Positions 16,292 to 24,752 of a stretch of 64,000 bases of DNA are shown here, piece after piece. The position numbers and the translations under genes were made by a program. A model generated the notes under the pieces. That model was not told the DNA's origin, did not search any database, and saw only the letters and a program-made list of their open reading frames with translations. The stretch's first letter is position 1. Each line of letters begins with the position of its first letter. The stretch comes from Bifidobacterium longum subsp. infantis ATCC 15697 = JCM 1222 = DSM 20088 (GTDB lineage Bacteria > Actinomycetota > Actinomycetes > Actinomycetales > Bifidobacteriaceae), in NCBI RefSeq assembly GCF_000269965.1, contig NC_017219.1:310001-374000 (forward strand), given 5' to 3'.

Positions 16292-19027
16292 TCAGTGCTT
16301 TGGCTTCTTGACTGGTGGCTCACCGAGCTCGCTGGCTTCGACGGCGACCTCGGTTTCGGGCGCGTCTTCGGCGGCGGATTCCTCGGCGTGCTTGGCCACC
16401 AAGTCGAACTTGCCGACCACGCGACCGGCCTGCGCGATATCGCCCAAGGCGGCGTGAATCGCGTCCACACCTTCCGAAGCAGCGGACAGCGCCACGGACA
16501 GGATCGGGGTCTTCATGGAGACCTTGGCCTCGGACTTGATCTTGCGCAACTGCTCGACGGCCTTGCCCGCCCAAGTCAGCAGCTCGGGGGAAGCACCGGT
16601 GGCGGCCTCGACATACGGGTCCACGACCGGCCAGGCGGCGCGATGCACGGAACCGGAACCGGCGTGCATCCAGCTCCACACTTCCTCGGTGGCGTACGGC
16701 AGGTACGGGGCCAGCAGACGTGCGAAAGCGTCCAGGCCCAGACCCAGAGCGGTGCGGGCGGACTTCACAGCCTTCTCGGACGGCACATTGCCGTGCTCGT
16801 CCGGAGTGCCATAGGCACGGTTCTTGACCAGTTCGATGTAGTCGTCGCAGAACTGCCAGAAGTAGGACTCGATGACTTCCAGCGCCTTGGAATGCTCGTA
16901 GGATTCCAGCGCCTCGGTGGCCTGACGCACCACCACGGCCAGCTTGGCCATAGCGGCGCGATCCAGCGGTTCGGTCACATCGGCCGGGTTCCACGCGGCC
17001 TCGGCGGCGGCACCCACATGATGGTTCTCGTCCTCGCGGCCGATGGCCAGCGCGAACTTGGTGGCGTTCAGCAGTTTGATGGCCAGTCGACGGCCGATCT
17101 TCATCTGGCCGATGTCATACGTGGCGTCCAGGCCTAGGCGGGCGGCGGCGGCCCAGTAACGCACGGCGTCCGCACCGAACTTCTCGATCGGCTCGTTCGG
17201 CACCACGACGTTGCCCTTGGACTTCGACATCTTCTTATGGTCGGGGTCCAGGATCCAGCCGGACAGCGTGGCATGGGCCCACGGCAGGCACTTGTTCTCC
17301 AGATGCGCGCGATCGACGGTCGAGAACAGCCAGGTGCGGATGATGTCCTGACCCTGTGGGCGCAGATCCATCGGGAAGGTGGACTTGAACAGGGCCTGAG
17401 AAGCCTCATCCGGCTCAGCCCAGTGGGTCACGATCTGCGGGGTCAGCGAGGAGGTGGCCCACGTGTCCATGATATCCTTCTCGGCGGTGAAGCCGCCGGG
17501 CACATCACGCTGGGACTCGTCGTAGCCCTCCGGCACGTCGATGGTCGGATCGATCGGCAGGCGATCCTCGGACGGAGTGATCGGGTGATCGTAATCCGGC
17601 TCGCCGGAAGCGTTCACCGGGTACCACAGCGGGAACGGGACGCCGAAGAAGCGCTGACGGGAGATCAGCCAGTCGCCGTTGAGGCCGTGCACCCAGTTCT
17701 CATAACGCACGCGCATGAAGTCGGGGTGGAACTCGAGTTCCTTGCCGCGCTCGATAAGCTCGGCGTTCAGCTTGGCGTCGGTACCGCCGTTCTTCAAATA
17801 CCACTGGCGGGAAGTGACGATCTCGAGCGGCTTGTCGCCCTTCTCGTAGAAGTTCGTCATACGCTTGGTCGGGGTCGGCTCGCCGTCCAGATCTCCGGAC
17901 TCGCGCAGCTTGTCGACGATGATCTTGCGGGCGGAGAACGTGGTCTTACCCGCGGTTTCGGCAAAGACCTCGCGGCCGGCCGGGTCCTCGATCCAGTCCG
18001 GGGTATCCATCACGATACGGCCGTTGCGCTGGATGATCGGGCGGGTGGGCAGCTTCAGGTCGCGCCACCACTCGACGTCGGTCACATCACCGAACGTACA
18101 GCACATGGCGATGCCGGCACCCTTGTCCATTTCGGCGGCCGGGTGCGCCAGAATCGGCACCTTGACCTTGAACAGAGGGGAGTAGACGTACTGGCCGAAG
18201 TACTGCTTGTAGCGTTCGTCGTTCGGGTTGGCGATCAGCGAGGTGCAGGCCGCCAGCAGTTCGGGGCGGGTGGTCTCGATGTAGATCGGGGTGCCGTCCT
18301 CAAAGCGGAAGGCCACCTTGTGATAGAAGCCGGGGTATTCGCGGGACTCGAGTTCGGCCTGGGCCACGGCGGTCTGGAAGGTCACGTCCCACAGACCGGG
18401 GGCGTCCTGCTGGTAGGCCTCGCCACGGGCGAGGTTGCGCAGGAAGGCCTTCTGGGCCACACGCTGCGGGTGCTGGCCGATGGTGTGGTAGGTCTGCGAC
18501 CAGTCAATGGACAGACCCAGCTTGCGCCACAGGGCCTCAAACAGCTTCTCATCCTGAGCAGTCAGACGCTCGCACAGCTCGATGAAGTTCTTGCGGGAAA
18601 TCGGCACCTGATCCTTGGCGTCGATCTTCTTGCCATCAGTGCCCTCGAACGGCGGCTTGAAGTCGGGGTCGTAGGGCAACGACACGTCCACGCGCACGCC
18701 GTAGTAGTTCTGCACGCGGCGTTCGGTGGGCAGGCCGTTGTCGTCCCAGCCCATCGGGTAGAACACGTCGTAGCCGCGCATGCGCTTGTAGCGTGCGATC
18801 ACGTCGGTGTGCGTGTAGGAGAACACGTGGCCCACATGCAACGAACCGGAGACGGTGGGCGGCGGGGTGTCGATGGAGTAGACGGCCTTGCGGTCGCGGG
18901 TATTGCGGAATTTGTAGGTGCCGTCTTCATCCCAGACGGCTCGCCACTTGTCCTCAAGTCCGTCCACACCGACCTTGTCGGGCAGCGGGGTGAGGTTGGC
19001 GTTGATGATGGATTTGCCTTCAGTCAT
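16292..19027 (-). CDS. valS: Valine--tRNA ligase
   Basis: 911 residues from ATG at 19027 (MTEGKSIINANLTPLP). A longer open frame to 19132 does not look like coding sequence. Class I synthetase HIGH-type motif SLHVGHVFSYTHTD (near residue 65) and KMSKS in DHKKMSKSKGNVVVPNEP. The editing domain lies between them and the anticodon-binding helical domain ends the protein. It charges tRNA-Val in the cytoplasm. There is no clear Shine-Dalgarno before the ATG. The C-terminal tail EVAVEASELGEPPVKKPKH is low in complexity and lineage-specific. Confidence 0.97.
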   Translation of the reverse strand: MTEGKSIINANLTPLPDKVGVDGLEDKWRAVWDEDGTYKFRNTRDRKAVYSIDTPPPTVSGSLHVGHVFSYTHTDVIARYKRMRGYDVFYPMGWDDNGLPTERRVQNYYGVRVDVSLPYDPDFKPPFEGTDGKKIDAKDQVPISRKNFIELCERLTAQDEKLFEALWRKLGLSIDWSQTYHTIGQHPQRVAQKAFLRNLARGEAYQQDAPGLWDVTFQTAVAQAELESREYPGFYHKVAFRFEDGTPIYIETTRPELLAACTSLIANPNDERYKQYFGQYVYSPLFKVKVPILAHPAAEMDKGAGIAMCCTFGDVTDVEWWRDLKLPTRPIIQRNGRIVMDTPDWIEDPAGREVFAETAGKTTFSARKIIVDKLRESGDLDGEPTPTKRMTNFYEKGDKPLEIVTSRQWYLKNGGTDAKLNAELIERGKELEFHPDFMRVRYENWVHGLNGDWLISRQRFFGVPFPLWYPVNASGEPDYDHPITPSEDRLPIDPTIDVPEGYDESQRDVPGGFTAEKDIMDTWATSSLTPQIVTHWAEPDEASQALFKSTFPMDLRPQGQDIIRTWLFSTVDRAHLENKCLPWAHATLSGWILDPDHKKMSKSKGNVVVPNEPIEKFGADAVRYWAAAARLGLDATYDIGQMKIGRRLAIKLLNATKFALAIGREDENHHVGAAAEAAWNPADVTEPLDRAAMAKLAVVVRQATEALESYEHSKALEVIESYFWQFCDDYIELVKNRAYGTPDEHGNVPSEKAVKSARTALGLGLDAFARLLAPYLPYATEEVWSWMHAGSGSVHRAAWPVVDPYVEAATGASPELLTWAGKAVEQLRKIKSEAKVSMKTPILSVALSAASEGVDAIHAALGDIAQAGRVVGKFDLVAKHAEESAAEDAPETEVAVEASELGEPPVKKPKH

Positions 19028-19116
19028 AAAGCCAAAGTTTATGCACGTTGCATGACAAGCCGAACTGTACAGTAAACAGCCCAGTAGGCTGTTCGCAGGC
19101 GAGGTACGAACGATCG

Positions 19117-19152
19117 AACGATAGTGAGCCAAGGACTATCGGGCGTAGCCCG
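19117..19152 (-). terminator. Tandem small hairpins after the peptide-binding protein gene
   Basis: CGATAGT/ACTATCG (19119-19125, 19135-19141) and CGGGC/GCCCG (19140-19144, 19148-19152) lie in the gap 19028-19170. They are weak candidates for ending the upstream minus-strand gene. Confidence 0.3.
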
Positions 19153-19170
19153 TCCGTGACTGAAGGTTGC

Positions 19171-20697
19171 CTATTCCACCGTCAACCCGGCCAGCGGCAT
19201 GCGGCGATTGATCATCGAGGTCGGGTAGCCGGAGACCTTGGTGGACGCCACAGTGAAGCATTTGCGGGTATACAGCCAATCACTGGCCGCATCCTCGCTG
19301 ATCAGCCGGGCGTACGCCTTCATTCGTGCCTCATAATCGGCGTCATTAGTGGCGGCGCGAGCATCCGCATAGGCCTGTTGCGCTTCGGTATGGTCGTAAT
19401 GGAACATGGAATCAGGATCGGCGAATATGCCGGCATCATCCGTGCCGTCCATGCTCATCACGGTCAGTTCCCATTTGCCGTCCTTGATTCGTTTGGCATA
19501 ATCCTCATCGGAGAGCACTTCAAGGTTCACCATGGGGCGCGGCTGCCGCTCGATCTGCTGCTTGATGGTTTCGGCCAACGACCGGTATTCTTCGGGAACC
19601 ACCAGATTCACCGTAGTCAGATATTGCGCGCCGAAGTAGGAGAACATCTGCCCGGCTTGGTTTTCGTCATGCGGGTACAGTCCGGTCAGATCTTCGTATC
19701 CGGGTTCCAGCGGGCTGATGGGGCCGCCCAATGTTCCGGCTGCGTCGGGTTGGGCGGAGGCGATGCCGGCTGCGTCGATTTGATAGCGGAAGGCTTTACG
19801 CGCCTGTTCGTCGGAGAGCAGCGAATCGGTACCGTTGTTGTAGGCCAGCAGCACCTTATCCGTAGTGGCCCCCTCCTTGACGGTCAGGCCATCCTTGCCG
19901 TTCAAACCGGTGGCCGTCGAAGCCGAAACCGGTGCCGCCATATCGAGACTGCCGTCGGTCAGGGCCTTGCTGAGCGCATCGGCGTCGGAGTATTGCATAA
20001 ATTCAATGGCCTGGCTGACCGTTTTGGTGCCATGGTAGGTATCGCTGCGCGCCAGCTTCAGGGAATGGCCAGGCTGGAAATCGGCCACGATGAATGGTCC
20101 GGAACCTATGGCCTTGCGTTGATAATCGGCACTGGACGACTCGGAATCGTAGACAATGCCGAGTCTGCCGGACAGCGCTCGCAACAGCGTCGGATTGGGT
20201 TTGGCAAGCGTGATGACCACCGTGGCGGCGTTCGGATTGGTGACCGACGCCAGATCGCCCAATTCGTCGACGTCCGCCACCTTGTTGGTCACGTTCTGTT
20301 GCAACGACCACACGGCGTCCGAGGCGTCCAACGTATGACCGTTCGAGAAGGTGACGCCCGATTGCAGTGTCAGGGTGACGGTCAGTCCGTCATCGGAAGT
20401 CTTCCAGCTTGTCGCCAGTCCCGGCTGAAGCTTGTTGTCTTGATCGACGGTCACTAATGTCTCATACACATTGTCGATGAGCAGACGTTCGGCTGCCGCA
20501 GAGGAATCGGACCGAATATCCAAGGATTGCGGCATATCGCCGATGCCAATGGTCACATCGGCATCGAGAGGCGATCCCGGCTGGAACCGGTTTTGCATGA
20601 ACGTCCATCCCACAACCACGAGTGTGCCGAGTGCCACGGCGACTCCGAGAAAAATCCCCCACTTGGACCATGTATTGTTCCGCTTGCTGTGCTGCAT
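19171..20697 (-). CDS. ABC-importer substrate-binding protein, family 5 (oligopeptide type), membrane-anchored
   Basis: 508 residues. An N-terminal membrane segment (WGIFLGVAVALGTLVVVGWTFM) has no lipobox Cys, so it is probably an uncleaved anchor. SBP family 5 hallmarks are IDNVYETLVTVDQDNKLQPGLATSWKTSDDGLTVTLTLQSGVTFSNG..DASDAVWS and GSGPFIVADFQPGHSLKLARSDTYHG. It would bind oligopeptides or similar ligands outside the cell. No permease or ATPase gene is next to it, so it must share a transporter encoded elsewhere or have become independent. Confidence 0.88.
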   Translation of the reverse strand: MQHSKRNNTWSKWGIFLGVAVALGTLVVVGWTFMQNRFQPGSPLDADVTIGIGDMPQSLDIRSDSSAAAERLLIDNVYETLVTVDQDNKLQPGLATSWKTSDDGLTVTLTLQSGVTFSNGHTLDASDAVWSLQQNVTNKVADVDELGDLASVTNPNAATVVITLAKPNPTLLRALSGRLGIVYDSESSSADYQRKAIGSGPFIVADFQPGHSLKLARSDTYHGTKTVSQAIEFMQYSDADALSKALTDGSLDMAAPVSASTATGLNGKDGLTVKEGATTDKVLLAYNNGTDSLLSDEQARKAFRYQIDAAGIASAQPDAAGTLGGPISPLEPGYEDLTGLYPHDENQAGQMFSYFGAQYLTTVNLVVPEEYRSLAETIKQQIERQPRPMVNLEVLSDEDYAKRIKDGKWELTVMSMDGTDDAGIFADPDSMFHYDHTEAQQAYADARAATNDADYEARMKAYARLISEDAASDWLYTRKCFTVASTKVSGYPTSMINRRMPLAGLTVE

Positions 20698-20757
20698 GGT
20701 CTTCAGTCTAGCGGTGGACTCAGCCTAGAATCCGCAATTCACCATGATGGGCATGAG

Positions 20758-21444
20758 CTAGTGCTTGGACGTGCTCTTGCCGGCGGGCGGCGCATAGCTA
20801 GGGCAGGTGTCGGACAGCGGGCAGTTGGCGCAGTCAGGGGTACGTGCATGGCATGTGGCCCGGCCGAACAGAATCAGTCGGTGGCTGAGATTCGTCCACT
20901 CTTCGGGCGGAAAACAGGCGGTGATTTCCTTCTCGATTTTCACGGGATCAGGGTGCGCGGACCGCCAATCCGACCGCCAACGCAGTCGTCCGGTTACGCG
21001 CATCACATGCGTATCGACCGGGAATCCGGGGATATCGAATGCGTTGCCGAGCACGACGTTCGCGGTTTTGCGGCCGACCCCCGGCAAGCTGGTCAGTCCA
21101 TCCATCGTGCGCGGCACCACGCCGCCGAACCGTTCGTCCAGTGCCGTGGCCAGTCCGATGAGATGCTGGGTTTTCGAACGATAGAACCCCAGTGGATGAA
21201 TGATGTCTTCGACTTGGGCCGGATTCGCGGCCGCCAAGTCACGAGCGGTGGGGAAGGTGGCGAAGAGTTCGGGGGTGACCGTGTTGACGCGCTTGTCGGT
21301 AGTCTGGGCGCTGAGCACGGTGGCGATCAGCAATTCGAGCGGATTCGAGAAATGCAGTGCACAAGCTGGTGCCGGAATCACTTGGCGCAGAATGTCGTAT
21401 TCGTCATGCATGCGCGTGAGACGCGCGGATTTGGTTTCTCTCAT
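20758..21444 (-). CDS. nth: Endonuclease III (DNA glycosylase/AP lyase)
   Basis: 228 residues. Helix-hairpin-helix LPGVGRKTANVV with catalytic Lys, catalytic Asp in PVDTHVMRV, and a C-terminal [4Fe-4S] cluster with spacing C-x6-C-x2-C-x5-C (CHARTPDCANCPLSDTC). It removes oxidised pyrimidines in base-excision repair. The length is close to the 211 residues of the E. coli enzyme. It lies 60 bases upstream of the peptide-binding protein gene on the same strand. Confidence 0.96.
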   Translation of the reverse strand: MRETKSARLTRMHDEYDILRQVIPAPACALHFSNPLELLIATVLSAQTTDKRVNTVTPELFATFPTARDLAAANPAQVEDIIHPLGFYRSKTQHLIGLATALDERFGGVVPRTMDGLTSLPGVGRKTANVVLGNAFDIPGFPVDTHVMRVTGRLRWRSDWRSAHPDPVKIEKEITACFPPEEWTNLSHRLILFGRATCHARTPDCANCPLSDTCPSYAPPAGKSTSKH

Positions 21445-21502
21445 CGTATGGATCTAAGCGGCGTAGTGTCGATGATTGATAGTTTGCAGCGCTGCTGGTC
21501 TG

Positions 21503-22303
21503 TCAGGCGGCGGTGTTGAGATCGGGAGTATCGTCATCGATGTCGATGGCGGCAGAGGATGCTTTGGCGGCCTGCTGTGCGGCGGCAGTTTCCTTATCCG
21601 TCTCCGGCGGGTCGAATCGGTAGCCCACGTTGCGCACGGTGCCGATGAGGTGTTCGTATTCACCGCCGAGCTTGGCGCGCAGACGACGGATATGCACGTC
21701 GACCGTACGAGTGCCACCGTAGTAGTCGTAGCCCCATACTTCCTGCAGCAACTGGGCGCGCGTGAACACGCGGCCGGGGTGCTGGACCAAGTACTTGAGG
21801 AGTTCGAACTCCTTGTATGCCAAATCGATGGGGCGTCCATGCAGGGAGGCGGTATAGCCGTTGGTGTCCACGATGAGGTCGCCGGAGCGAATCTGGCCAT
21901 CTTCCACCGTGGTGGTGGATTCGGCGGGAGAACCGGCTGCTGCGGCTGTGGGAGCGTTGCCGCGCTCGGAGACCAATCGCAATCGGCCCTCGACTTCAGC
22001 CGGGGAAGCGGTGGTGACCACCACATCCGCAATGCCCCACTGGGAGTTGACCACGGTGAAGCCGCCTTCAGTCAGCACCAGTACGATCGGCGTGGATAGG
22101 CCGGAAGCGTGGATGAGGCGGCACAAGGTTTTGGCGGTCGCCAGATCATCGCGTGCATCCAGAAACAGAATGGTGTTCTCCGGCATCTTCACCAAGCTGG
22201 CTGCATCCATCGGCAGTACACGGACGCGATGAGAAAGCAGGGCGAGTGATGGCAAAACGGTGGCGGGGTCGCTGGCGAAAGTCATCAACGTAAGATCCGT
22301 CAC
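21503..22303 (-). CDS. OmpR/GlnR-type winged-helix response regulator
   Basis: 266 residues. The N-terminal receiver-like domain is degenerate: the acidic pocket and phospho-acceptor context of a canonical receiver are not evident. The C-terminal OmpR-type winged helix is well kept ([53 protein letters not shown]...[14 protein letters not shown]). An orphan regulator with an atypical receiver and this DNA-binding domain is the layout of actinobacterial GlnR, the nitrogen regulator, but other orphan regulators look alike. No histidine kinase is adjacent. A short Ala/Asp-rich tail follows. Confidence 0.85.
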   Translation of the reverse strand: MTDLTLMTFASDPATVLPSLALLSHRVRVLPMDAASLVKMPENTILFLDARDDLATAKTLCRLIHASGLSTPIVLVLTEGGFTVVNSQWGIADVVVTTASPAEVEGRLRLVSERGNAPTAAAAGSPAESTTTVEDGQIRSGDLIVDTNGYTASLHGRPIDLAYKEFELLKYLVQHPGRVFTRAQLLQEVWGYDYYGGTRTVDVHIRRLRAKLGGEYEHLIGTVRNVGYRFDPPETDKETAAAQQAAKASSAAIDIDDDTPDLNTAA

Positions 22304-22464
22304 GCTAATCCCCCTTTATCCTGCAATGTGTTACGCAATTGCTTGGTGTGGCCGTACGAGTCGTCAGCGGCGTTATGCCGCTTTCGCAAAGTTTTCATTA
22401 TTCTACGCGCTTGTAGTGGACACATAGGTTACAAGTTTGCGGAATATGGAACGGCGGACGTCCA

Positions 22465-23169
22465 TCAACCGATGATACGGCCGAGCACCAGTGCGGTTGC
22501 GGCGATGGTCACGCCCATCAGCATCACCGGCATCAGGCCGGTGCCGATCCACGGATAGCGGATATCCGGGTCCGGATCGGCGTCGCGCACCCACAACGTG
22601 GAGGCCACGGCCAAGGCCAGTCCCAAAACGATGAGGATGATCAGGGCAACGGTTCCCGCAACGGTGCCCTTGGCAAGCATTGCGCCCAAATCAGGCAGGA
22701 AGCACCAGCCGGCCACGGCGAGAGCCGCCACGCCGGAAGTCACGGCGTGGGACAGGGCACGGATGAGATGGTCCCGCTTCTCGCGGGCCATCTGACGTCC
22801 GAACGAGAAGACCACCAGCATGACCAGCAGCAGGCCCATGGCCAACGCCCACGAATACCACGGAAGCGTCGAACCATCCGCGGCGGTCTGGTCCGGCGGC
22901 ACCTTGCCGGCGGGGAACGGCACGGTGACGAACATCAGGGAGGCCGCGCCGAACAGCAAGGTGACGACGCGATCCAGCATCGTGCCGCGCAACGGCCAGA
23001 AGACAAGGAACACGACCAGCGTCAGGCATGCGACGACCCGGGGGGCGGTGGGGTCGGCGCCGGGCAGGGTGACGGCCGCGGCCGCGATGAGCAATGCGTA
23101 GGCCGACAGCTGGACCAGCAGCATGCGCAGAACCTTGTTCTTGCATTCCTTCCAGGTGATTTCTGTCAT
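22465..23169 (-). CDS. Polytopic membrane protein of unknown function
   Basis: 234 residues from ATG at 23169 with GAGAGG upstream; a frame open to 23277 lacks a site. About six or seven hydrophobic helices (LLVQLSAYALLIAAAAVTL, VVACLTLVVFLVFWPL, VVTLLFGAASLMFVTV, YSWALAMGLLLVMLVVF, AVTSGVAALAVAGWCFL, VAGTVALIILIVLGLALAVASTLW, LMPVMLMGVTIAATALVL). No transporter signature was recognised. Confidence 0.7.
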   Translation of the reverse strand: MTEITWKECKNKVLRMLLVQLSAYALLIAAAAVTLPGADPTAPRVVACLTLVVFLVFWPLRGTMLDRVVTLLFGAASLMFVTVPFPAGKVPPDQTAADGSTLPWYSWALAMGLLLVMLVVFSFGRQMAREKRDHLIRALSHAVTSGVAALAVAGWCFLPDLGAMLAKGTVAGTVALIILIVLGLALAVASTLWVRDADPDPDIRYPWIGTGLMPVMLMGVTIAATALVLGRIIG

Positions 23170-23278
23170 GGTACGCCTCTCAGATAATCGAATCGCTACG
23201 TCAATCCTACGTCGGGCGTTGGAACGGTGCCGTCGAGCATTGATGGCCATCCGTGGCGACGAGATGCGTGACGGCAAG

Positions 23279-23857
23279 TCAGAACGCGATGACGCCCAGA
23301 TGCTCCAACAGCACTTTGACGCCGATCAGAATCAACACCACACCGCCTGCGATCTGCGCGGGTTTCTGCCAGTGAGCGCCGAAGGCGCGCCCGATGTACA
23401 AGCCCGCCGCGGAGAAGAGGCCGGTCACCACGCTGATGCAGAGGATGGCGAACGGCACGCTGGTTGCCATGAACGCCAGACTCACGCCCACGGCGAAGGC
23501 GTCGATGCTGCACGCCACGGCGAGCGGCAGCATGTGCTTCCAGTCGAATTGCGCGGTCTCCTTGGCGTTCTCCGCGTCCTCCTCGTATGCCTCATGCACC
23601 ATGTTGCCGCCGATGAACGCCAGCAAACCGAAGATGATCCAATGATCGAATGCGGTTACATACGCGCTGAATGCGGAGGCCGCGTAATGCCCCAGTATGA
23701 GGAAGAGGGCCTGGGAGCCGCCGAACCAGAGCGCCGATCTGACGGCATCCCCGGGTCTTACGCGGGAGACGGTGAGCCCCTTGCCGATGGAGACGGCGAA
23801 CGCATCCATGGCGACGGAGACGGAAATGAGCAGGGTCTGAACGATTATCGCAATCAT
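23279..23857 (-). CDS. mntP: Manganese efflux pump MntP
   Basis: 192 residues, six membrane segments in two homologous halves, each carrying the MntP signature: VAMDAFAVSIGKG near the start and ACSIDAFAVGVSLA in the second half. The Asp residues of these motifs are needed for Mn2+ export in the family. The length matches the family (about 188). No clear Mn-sensing yybP-ykoY leader was recognised in the short upstream gap. Confidence 0.93.
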   Translation of the reverse strand: MIAIIVQTLLISVSVAMDAFAVSIGKGLTVSRVRPGDAVRSALWFGGSQALFLILGHYAASAFSAYVTAFDHWIIFGLLAFIGGNMVHEAYEEDAENAKETAQFDWKHMLPLAVACSIDAFAVGVSLAFMATSVPFAILCISVVTGLFSAAGLYIGRAFGAHWQKPAQIAGGVVLILIGVKVLLEHLGVIAF

Positions 23858-23978
23858 GATGTGATGGAAGGTTCATCGCCCGAACTCCAGACGATGGGCC
23901 TCGACCAGCGTTCCCACACGCCGCCTACGCCTAGCTGAAAAATACACCAGCACTATATCACGCGATGCACGTCGAACC

Positions 23979-24013
23979 AAAAAGGCGGGAGACCTCCGGA
24001 GAGGTCTCCCGCC
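23979..24013 (-). terminator. Terminator of ppa
   Basis: GGCGGGAGACCTC (23984-23996) and GAGGTCTCCCGCC (24001-24013) form a 13-bp stem with loop CGGA, followed on the minus strand by TTTTTGG. Confidence 0.92.
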
Positions 24014-24030
24014 GACGATTCGGAATCGAA

Positions 24031-24525
24031 TCACTTGCCTTCGTTCGCGAGACGCTCACGCGCGGCAATGATTTCCTTTTCGGCGGCGTCAGCACCGGTC
24101 CAGTAGTCGCCCGGCAGGACTTCCTTGCCCGGCTCCAGAGCCTTGTACTGCTCGAAGAAGTGCTTGATTTCGGCCTTGTGGTACTCGTTGACGTCGTCGA
24201 TGTCCTTGATGTCATCGAAACGAACGTCGGCGGGCACGCACAGCACCTTGTCGTCGCCGCCGGCCTCGTCGACCATGTGGTACAGGCCCACGGCGCGGCA
24301 CTCGACCACGCAGCCCGGGAACACGGAGTTCGGAATCATCACGAGAGCGTCCAGCGGATCGCCGTCCTCGCCCAGGGTGCCGTCGATGTAGCCGTAGTCA
24401 TCCGGGTAACCCATTGCGGTGAACAGGGTACGGTCCAGGAAGACGCGACCGGTCTCGTGATCGACTTCGTACTTGTTCTTGGAGCCGCGCGGAATTTCCA
24501 CAACGACGTTGAAGGTTTCTGCCAT
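24031..24525 (-). CDS. ppa: Inorganic pyrophosphatase (family I)
   Basis: 164 residues. The metal-binding signature [12 protein letters not shown] and the surrounding [17 protein letters not shown] and [19 protein letters not shown] mark a family I soluble pyrophosphatase, which drives biosynthesis by splitting pyrophosphate. The length is standard. RBS AAGGAGAAATG is visible before the ATG. Confidence 0.97.
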   Translation of the reverse strand: MAETFNVVVEIPRGSKNKYEVDHETGRVFLDRTLFTAMGYPDDYGYIDGTLGEDGDPLDALVMIPNSVFPGCVVECRAVGLYHMVDEAGGDDKVLCVPADVRFDDIKDIDDVNEYHKAEIKHFFEQYKALEPGKEVLPGDYWTGADAAEKEIIAARERLANEGK

Positions 24526-24652
24526 GTCATTTCTCCTTGAAAATCGACAGTTACGTTATCGTCTCACCACAATACCCTGTTTGCGCCTGCAAAACAGGTG
24601 CGGAACTCAAGAAACCGTGCTGAGATTATGCCGACACTATGTCTAAACAGAC

Positions 24653-24721
24653 GAAATCCTCCCGTTGAGGGGAGGATTTCTAGCGGTTTACACGCACGAT
24701 ATACCCGTGCGCGTAAACCGC
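24653..24721 (-). terminator. Two tandem stem-loops after glgE
   Basis: GAAATCCTCCC/GGGAGGATTTC (24653-24663, 24670-24680) is a perfect 11-bp stem. GCGGTTTACACGCACG (24683-24698) pairs with 24706-24721 at 15 of 16 positions. They fill the 24541-24752 gap between glgE and ppa and likely end glgE transcripts. Confidence 0.75.
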
Positions 24722-24752
24722 ATCACTGTTGCATTACCGTTGCACTACCGCA

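Noticed and set aside
19060-19080. Shared TGTACAGTAAA motif (also near 2143 and 57452) as a regulatory box
   Set aside because: It fits a promoter -10 context (TACAGT) near the tRNA-Arg and rho, and three occurrences are too few to argue for a regulon.
23858-23978. Possible Mn-sensing yybP-ykoY riboswitch before mntP
   Set aside because: The short GC-rich leader does not show the conserved riboswitch loops that I can recognise.
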